Source: Silene latifolia (Eukaryota; Streptophyta; Magnoliopsida; Caryophyllales; Caryophyllaceae). Taken from it: 64,000 nt of DNA. The notes below the pieces were generated by a model. It saw only the letters and a program-made list of their open reading frames with translations. It did no database searches and was not told the DNA's origin. This document shows positions 56,842 to 64,000 of this stretch, in pieces. The DNA lies in the NCBI RefSeq assembly GCF_048544455.1, contig NC_133526.1, positions 3,860,001-3,924,000 of the forward strand. Reading direction: 5' to 3'. The number at the start of each line of letters is the position of its first letter. Within the stretch, counting starts at the first letter, position 1. Made by a program: the position numbers and the translations under genes.

Positions 56842-59800
56842 TTTTATTTCTTTTATTGACAAAAAATTGATGAGACGACCCATTAATTAATTAACAAGTA
56901 TACAAATATCACAAATCATAAATATAATTTAGAACTCTGGCCAAGCAAATTGTACTCCCAATTGAATTTAGTAATTTTTTTTGCATATAATTTAGGGTAA
57001 GTCTCATGTAAAACGGTTTTACAATATTCATATTGGAAAACCATTAAGGCATTAACGAAAGACTTTAATGTCCTTATTATGAAAAGCCACGATTGATAAA
57101 GTTAATTTAATAGTGGTTTTTAAGTTAATAACTAGTTTTGTGACCCGTGCAATGCACGGGATATGCTTAGACCCTTCTTTAGTTTTTTACCTAATGGTTG
57201 GCACGTATACTCGTTAATTTGCTGTCAACTTGAAGTGTGCTTAATGTATTACGTAATAAACAAAGATTTTATTTACATGGAAACCCGTGGTTAAATATAA
57301 AGTATGTCATATAAGCCCTTCTTGCTTAAGACTATCCTACATACGACGGACTTAAGATAAAAACGTCTTAAATTACCACTTCTCACAAATCTTCTTTCAT
57401 CTAGTGGTCGTACGTACCAGACTCGAATCCGGATTAGTCAGATGATATACCCAAAAAACAAATCTCCTTTCATTTTATCAAACGGTCGGTCTTGCTTAAG
57501 ACCATATAAGACGGTCTTAAGTTAAAACCGTTTTTGGTTAAGACTTTTTCACAAATCTCCTTTCATCTTGTGGTCGTACCCAACTCGAATCCGAGTTAGT
57601 CAAGTTGGTATGCACCCAAAAAGAAAAACAAATCTCCTTTCATTTAATCCCTATTTAAATTGTAGTGTTGTCTTTACTTAAGACGGTTTAATATCCTCTT
57701 AAATTAAAGACGATTTAACCTGGAAAACAAATAGCCCACATTGCATTAGTAACATTAGAAGAAAAACACAAAATAATTAAAAAACAAAACGCACATGTCA
57801 TTTTGATGTTACAATATATAGCAATATTATTGTCATGAGGAAGAGAAGAGTAAATGTAAACTTAAGGTGAAGGCATGCCGAAAAGTTATGTCATTATCGA
57901 TTGATGACGGAGTAAAATGAGTAAGATCAACCGTCAATATGACTTGACCATGCTAATTTCCTCTTCTCAATCCGTATTTTCCATATTCTCGAAGCACTTC
58001 TTGATTTCCATTTCATCCAACCTTCAAGATAAGGAGCGTCTTTATGAGCGTAATTACGGTTAGATTTTTTTGTCCCCCTCGCTTCATCAATGCTCGTTCT
58101 TCACTCACTGTTGATCCTGAACTCTTGATGATGCAGATGTGCAGATCAACGAAAAACTTCAATAGCTCTCAAAAGTCAACCTGTATAATCAAACAAACAA
58201 AATTGCATGATATGTACGACTCAAATTCGCATAACTACTTAATTGTATCATCTGTCACTCATAAATAACAAAATTGAAAAGTAGTTAGTGCGAGAAACAA
58301 AGTAAAATAAATGGTAATGGCGACAAACAAAACAAATTTCAAGATATGAAACAAAAACTCGATTTCAAACTATGCAAACAAAAGCCGTGAATTCAAACTA
58401 TCATTCATGTATATATACCACTATACCAAAGACATAATTTCATTGATATTTAGAAAAGATTGTAATGTAATGTAATTAGTAATTACTTAGCTAATGAAAT
58501 GTTAACCCGAGAACCAAGTCTAACCTCGCCCATTTTACCTTCCGTCTTTATTGTCTATAATGGCGTTTTAAAGAAGGGGAAGTGACATATTTTCGTAATA
58601 ATTACACATGACATTTAAGAATGTTTATGGAGAAATTAACGAAGATGCAAATTGGTTTCGAGATATTCCCGTAAAGTGATACTGTTCTAATTTGACTACC
58701 GCTAGACTTCAGTGTGTTTAGGTTGTGTCATGTCACAATTATTTTTTGTCATGTCACAATTTGTTTTTGCTAGTAAAATGGCTGAAAGGTTTGAGGTACC
58801 CGCAAAATGGCTCGTTGTCGGAGAGACAGTTGGTTCAATGTCCATGCCATCAAATGCCTACCGCATCCCTAAGATAGTAAATAAGAACAGCATGTTTGCA
58901 ATTGGTATGTTGAACAACAAATTTTTAAAAAGGGCGAAGAGGACCACCGCGTTGTCTTCACTCCTCAATACCACCGGCAATGAGGTGTATGTTGGGGGTG
59001 ACCAAACTTGAGTCGTTGGAACTTGTCACCTTACGTGGAAAGCCTCTTTTACGATGACCACACTCCATATCAAACTCGGTTTTAAATTTTGTGAAAGAGG
59101 TCAGTAGACATGTTAAATAGACCATAATTAAACAAATAATTGGAAATATGCCTAAAATTAGACGTTTAAGGTGCTTCAAAGGTAGTGTCGAGTAAATTTC
59201 GCTCCACTTGTTGTTTGAACACTTGTAAACAAATTACATTGGGCAAGTGGTCTATTAGGCCGCTCACTTGTGCGATTAAAAACGTCTTAACGTAGAACCA
59301 TTAAAGTTCGTAACTTTGTATATCAATGAGGATTGAGGAATGGTTATTACCGCTTTTGATTCCCGACGTTGCAATAGAAAAGAATGTCAAATCGGGGGGG
59401 GACGTTGGGTAGTAGTTAAGGTCGATATGATAATGTCACGTGTATTAGTAACTATTTGGAAATGGCTCTTAGAACAAAGGGCCCATTTAATGAGATGCTA
59501 TATCTTGATGCAAAAATAAGACCACACATTGACATCTTGAACTTTAATACGGGTATGACGATGGAGACTTGATCAGCCAAGATAAAATCATATGGTGGCC
59601 ACATGAGCAAAATACAAAGTGCAACGAAAATGCTATGGAAATATGCACACAAGAACATACAACATGGAGTCGAGTCGGTAAAATATATGCCGTGGTAATA
59701 AGTTCCCATATACGGTAAATCGGGTGAGATGATATACTGATGCAAAAATATGACCACACACTTACTTACCATTTCAACTTTTTTTTTAAATGAACCACCT

Positions 59801-61360
59801 TTATACTCACTAATGGACTCCTCATCTGTAGAAAGCATATGTGGGAATATAAAAACTAACAACGAAGGCCATATACACATGGAAATTGAGTGTATTTAAT
59901 ACAAAATTTGACATGCTTCAAAATCAATCTTCTTAACTCATTACAAATAGACTTATCAAACTCCACATTTTATACCATGGAGATCAATATTGTGAAAATA
60001 ATCACAGTCACCATTGTGTTTCACTAACCATAGTTTCAACAACTTGCCTAAAATCCGTGGTGACCGACTAATTATAAACACAATAAACAGACCAACATTG
60101 ATTAGTTGAAAACACAATCAAAAATTTGGGTAATTGATATAGAAATTAATAAGTAAAGAAGTGAAGAGTACCTGAAATCGATTGAATGGAAAAGTAAATG
60201 AAAATAAGAGGTGCAGAAGTAAATGGTGGGATTTATTAAGAAATTAATAAGAGCGGCGAAAGGAGTGAGTTGTCGACCATTGATGAACAATGGAGAGAGA
60301 ACAGAACTCGATTATATACTCTATAGGAGTATTTAATCATATTGTATGGGGCAATCAATTTGGGAAGGCAAAGGGATGACAATTATGAGTGCCATCAATG
60401 CGGAGCTAGTAACAAGAGGAAGGGGAACTTGAAATAGCGCAATAACTTTAAGGCGGAAGCACACCTTTTTAGTTGATTGTGAGTAGGAGGAGATAGCGAG
60501 GTCTACGGAGTGTGGAGGTGGTGACGTGTATTTTTAGTTGCGCAAGGTGGCATTTACAAATGTAACGTGGCATTTAGTCTATGCTTAGGTGGCTTTTAAA
60601 TCTTACCCTTTTAATGATATTTATAGATAACTTACTCCAATTAGGCTTCGGTTTCATTTTTTTTTTTTTTTTTTTTTTGTTCTCTCCCTGTTGGAGAGTT
60701 TTGTCCCCACTTATGGTGGGTTTGCTCCTACATTATGTGGGCTTTGTCTCCCTTTATAGGAGTTGTAGATCTAAGCGGAAGATCGAAGCTTTCCTTGTTT
60801 CTCCTATGGTTGTGGAGCTAATATAGGTCCGTTAGATACAAGAAGTTAGATCAGAAAAAACCCATCTTTCACAAAACTCCTTCAGATCCGAAGATCCCCT
60901 CCCGTTGGGCCGTGTGAAGAAACAACTGTGTTTTCGAGTGTGTGCAGAAGCCCCTTGCATTCTAATTAGAGATCTTTGTTTCGTTGAAGATGGTTTTTTT
61001 TTTTTTTTTTTTTATTTTAACGATATTGTATTTTGTCTTTTCTGACGTCTGTTGTAGATGCCGTTTGACTTTTGATTAATGAATCGATTTTTCATAGTAG
61101 TCGGATTTTCTTCTCTCTTTCCTATTTTGGAAAAGTTTGTATGGTTCAAATTCATTTGCATGTGGGGTAGAGTGTTTTGTATGGTCAAAAATCATTTCTT
61201 TATTTCTTGTGCAAAATGAAAGTGAAAGAAATGAGTGATAAAGGGGAAGAAATGAGCATTAGGAGGGAGTATATAAAACGGTTTTTTATAAAAATTGTTT
61301 TTTAATTAAAATAATCAAGAGATGAGTAGATGAGTAGATGACTCCCAAAGGACGGTTAAA
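56842..61360. other. Gene-poor spacer between the two RNA loci
   Basis: 57300-57720 contains several AAGACGGTCTTAAG-type inverted words from dispersed repeats. Open frames at 58712-59011 (99 aa, plus) and 59452-59880 (142 aa, minus) resemble no family I know. A TGATGCAAAAATA.GACCACACA phrase occurs twice, near 59509 and 59738. T runs at about 60657-60678 and 60990-61011 bracket a 310-bp segment with TCTCCCTGTTGGAGAG near its left end; it could be a retroposed fragment on the minus strand. Confidence 0.35.
57132..57160 (-). mobile_element. Helitron 3' terminus (minus strand)
   Basis: Minus-strand hairpin CCCGTGC..GCACGGG (57144-57160), short spacer, then CTAG (57132-57135) and host T. Same architecture as at 2490 and 33925. 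The 5' end to the right is not identified. Confidence 0.55.
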
Positions 61361-61821
61361 TCACGCGCGACTCATTTCCTCCTGAATTACGCGCCAATAT
61401 GACGTCGAATATCTCCGACTTCCACCCAAACTCATTTTCCATATTCATCTTCACTAAAACTTGGGAGAGACGGTCTCTCACTAAGTTATTGAGAGACCAA
61501 TCTTTCGTACCCTTTTTTTTATTTCGTACCATTTTTATTGTTGATCGTGATATAGTAATTTCGTACCTATATACATAATAAATGTACCCATTTTATCATT
61601 AATCATGATTTGTACCTATTTTATTACCTTTAGTACCACTTTTTCTTAAAATTATCATAAATTGCCTCAAATAAAGCATTAGAATCATCGCCTCTAGGAG
61701 AAGATACTCATTTATCTTTTCCTAAATTCCCAACTAATCCATCCTTCCTTATCAACCGTAGGATCATCAATCACAGATCCAATCTGAACCGTTTATTCAC
61801 TGCCTTTAAATCATATAAATA
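61361..61821 (+). promoter_or_regulatory. Promoter of locus B, interrupted by a MITE
   Basis: Shares with locus A TCACGCGCGA (61361), TTACGCGCCA..ATGACGT (61387), CCGTAGGAT (61755) and the TATA box TATAAATA (61814-61821). Between the second and third blocks a GAGAGACGGTCTC-type MITE is inserted, stretching the distance from about 50 to about 350 bp. Confidence 0.6.
61465..61685 (-). mobile_element. GAGAGACGGTCTC-ended MITE, copy 3 (inverted)
   Basis: Reverse complement of the elements at 50.3 and 51.1 kb. It begins GAGAGACGGTCTCTCACTAA and shares the AGTACCACTTTTTCTTAAAA phrase. Its right end is degraded, so the boundary is approximate. Locus A lacks it at the matching site, which marks the insertion. 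Confidence 0.7.
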
Positions 61822-61845
61822 TACTCTCTCCCCCAAAAATATTCC

Positions 61846-64000
61846 TATTCTTTCATTGAATCTCGATTATTCCATTACAAAAATATCTCTTCCTTTTGTC
61901 TCTCGTCTCAACAACCTCCATCCCTTCTATAGCCTATCTATTCCATTTGATTAAAATATTTTCACCAAATTTTGACGTTTTATATTTTGATTATTTTCTT
62001 TTTGCAAAGCTTTTTATAAATTTTTTGATTAAAATCTTCGTCCCAAAGAATAAAAACAGAGACAGTATCATAAAACGGAGGTAGATATAGTCACAAAATA
62101 TTTAAATCGTTAAATAAATTTACGTCATATGCTGTGATTTTTTTATCGATGTTTCGTGTTTGAATTGTTTTATTGCAGATGATCGAGATTAGTACAAGAC
62201 TTGATTGATTGTTTGATCGATGAATTGATTGATGTTTCGAGATTGCTGTCGTATGTAAGTGCGTTGTTGAATCTTTATTATATTTCTTTTTGAATTATTC
62301 GATTAATTTGATTGAATTACTTGATTGATTGATCGATGAATTGCTTGATGTTTCGAGATTGCTGTCGTATTTAAGTGCGTTGTTGAATCTTTATTATCTT
62401 TATTTTTGAATTATTCGATTAATTTGATTGAATTTATACATTTTTGATTGAATCGGATCATGAATAATGTTCTGTTGATTTTTTATTTATTGAATCTACT
62501 CTCTTTCTGTGATGATATGTTTGGTAATTCGTGTTCTTTTGCATTTAAATTAATCCTCCAGGTCATATATCTTGATCATCGAAGTTTACTATGTTGAATT
62601 AGCCGATTAATTTGTTTCTCTTTGTTGAATTATATGCGAGTTTTTTTCGTATGCAAGTTAGTCGTTGTTTCTTTAATACTCGGTATATGTTTTCATGATT
62701 TTCGATTTAATAAACTAATTTGATTGATCTTATTGTTTGAGTCATAAGTCTTCTCAACTTCTTTCATGTTTTAAGTGATTTTTGAGCATTAATTCTGTTA
62801 TTCACTCGTGTTCATTTAGGTTTACCGTGTTGATTGAATTGGATCATGAATTAATGTTCTGTTGATTTGCGTTTTTGATCGATTCTTTCTACCGATTGTT
62901 AATCTGATTGTGTGTTTGATAATTCGTGATGATTTTGGATTTATAATTTAATCTTTGAGATATTTGTTAATGTTTGTTGATTGCGTAATTTTCTCTCTTA
63001 TGATTTTGTTGATTATCACATTCAATCTCCTATTTGTCAAGAATCTTTGCCTTTTCCGTGATCATTCAATTTTTGTATGTATTTCTATATGAAATTGGAT
63101 GCGTTCTTCTCGATACTAGATTTTTCATTATTGATGAAAAAGTTGACCTACAGATCAATATAGTCGTATACTCCATCCGTCTCATTTATCTTCTACTAGA
63201 TTTTTCATTATTGACAGAAGGAAGTATTTATTTGGTGCACAACCTAAAGATGTATGGTTCTCGTTAAATCTAATGCCTTGGATGAAACTTTCGGTCTTTA
63301 TTGTTGTATAACCGTCAATTTGTTGTTCTTGTTCGGTCTAATGATATTGTTGATTGATTTCTTTTTGAAGATTTGCCAAATCAATGGAGTGACACTACCT
63401 GATGAAGCTTGACTCAATCCTGTCTTACTTCATGGATTATATGAAGACGGAGGGATATAGACCTTGATTCCGGCAATTGTATGGTGGGTTAAATATCTAC
63501 TGTTATTATCATTCTATTTATCCAATCTAAATGAGATATTCGTGTCTATTGAAGGGAGAAATTAGGGTAGGCAGTAAGATGAATACGCTGTGTTATTTAG
63601 ATATACAACGGGATGGGAAGTAGGTGATGATATATTTTCTTATGGGATTTGTTATTGGGGTTGTCAGTCGGCCTTTGCCATGATGGGTGCGCTCGCATGG
63701 CAGGTCACCATATTAATAAAAAGGTCGTTTTTTGGTTTTTGGGGGAGATGGCACAGGGATTTTGCCTGGCTCTCCCCCATTGGTGTGTGTGCGCCCCTGC
63801 TTTTTTTCTCCTTTTCTTTTTTTCATGCACTACTGCTCGGTGATTCGTGGTTCAGTGATCTATATCTAATATCTGGATTGTCGACCTCATTCACAAACAA
63901 ATGATGGATTTGTTTGAGAATTGGCCGACTGATCCTTGAACCATGCAATCATGGTCCCTTTTCTCGTTGCATTTTTGTCCAAAAGTTGCTTTTGGGGTAC
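61846..64000 (+). ncRNA. Putative spliced structured non-coding RNA, locus B (runs off window)
   Basis: Paralogue of locus A. Acceptor TTATTGCAG precedes exon 62179-62258 (ATGATCGAGATTAGTA...) with a non-GTAAGT donor (GTGCGT). The following exon-like block is about 63360-63490 (GAAGATTTGCCAAAT...ATGAAGACGGAGGGATA). The last block has a core at 63663-63724 identical to locus A over 62 bp and the hairpin GGGGGAGA/TCTCCCCC (63741-63748, 63771-63778). Similarity continues to the window end (CTTGAACCATGCAATCATGG...). The segment encoding KTEGYR in locus A is followed by a stop here, so no shared protein. A 104-codon frame at 63590-63904 covers the core, but its analogue in locus A is interrupted. 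Confidence 0.5.
62219..62436 (+). repeat. 116-bp tandem duplication covering the exon 2 donor of locus B
   Basis: GATGAATTG(A/C)TTGATGTTTC...GTCGTAT.TAAGTGCGTTG... occurs at 62219 and 62335. The two units differ at few positions. Each contains the sequence that acts as the exon 2 splice donor region. Locus A has one copy only. Confidence 0.85.

Noticed and set aside
58712-59011. 99-aa open frame
   Set aside because: No recognisable domain, no splice context and no paralogue in the window. Kept only as a note in the spacer entry.
59452-59880. 142-aa minus-strand hydrophobic frame
   Set aside because: AT-rich sequence easily yields such frames and nothing resembles a known family.
63590-63904. 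104-aa frame over the conserved core of locus B
   Set aside because: The corresponding frame in locus A is interrupted soon after the core and upstream of it, so it is unlikely to be a conserved protein.
1-64000. CRISPR arrays, bacterial operons or a prokaryotic defence system
   Set aside because: No regularly spaced short repeats with unique spacers occur, and the gene structure is plainly eukaryotic.

Overview
The window is nuclear DNA of a flowering plant. The evidence is intron-rich genes with canonical GT..AG junctions, a 17-exon class II formin, plant-type F-box proteins, and a dense layer of plant transposons: Stowaway, Tourist and hAT-type MITEs, Helitrons, an RNase H-bearing L1-type LINE, a tRNA-derived SINE, a Copia element and TRIMs. 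It is a eudicot, because the PUT transporter / formin pair matches an Arabidopsis neighbourhood remembered as At1g31810-At1g31830. The repeat vocabulary loosely suggests Caryophyllales, but that is only an impression.

Layout. 1-0.8 kb (-): start of a PUT/LAT polyamine/amino-acid transporter running off the left edge, with a probable intron-bearing leader to about 2.3 kb. 2.3-11.3 kb: gene-poor and AT-rich, with a Helitron end, a possible MITE, AT-rich tandem repeats, a 5'-truncated LINE with a clear target-site duplication, and a TRIM relic. 11.4-21.7 kb (+): class II formin (17 coding exons, 1280 aa; FH14-like). 22.8-27.0 kb (+): CHERP-like SURP/CID RNA-processing protein. 28.3-32.0 kb (-): an intact F-box gene and a neighbouring F-box paralogue split by a hAT-type MITE. 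32.1-36.2 kb: Tourist, Helitron, Stowaway and hAT-type MITEs. 36.36-43.1 kb (+): dUTPase (DUT1), whose first intron has swollen to 5.7 kb by insertion of an antisense Copia element; that element carries a 300-bp TRIM in one LTR, and an 81-bp minisatellite lies beside it. 44.0-48.5 kb (-): TRM/LONGIFOLIA-type DUF4378 protein (952 aa, 4 exons). 49-52 kb: SINE, MITEs. 52.2-54.4 kb and 61.4->64 kb (+): two paralogous, spliced, apparently non-coding transcription units sharing promoter blocks, splice sites and a 62-bp identical core followed by a conserved hairpin. Between them is mostly unrecognised sequence with a tRNA-like relic and another Helitron end.

The protein-coding genes are unrelated housekeeping or regulatory genes (polyamine transport, cytoskeleton, RNA processing, protein turnover, nucleotide-pool sanitation, microtubule organisation). 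There is no operon-like logic. The most distinctive signals are the duplicated structured RNA loci and the nested young retroelements inside the dUTPase gene. All exon joins were made by hand from splice signals, reading frame and family conservation. Every coding exon chain given below closes in frame, but none was checked against transcripts.
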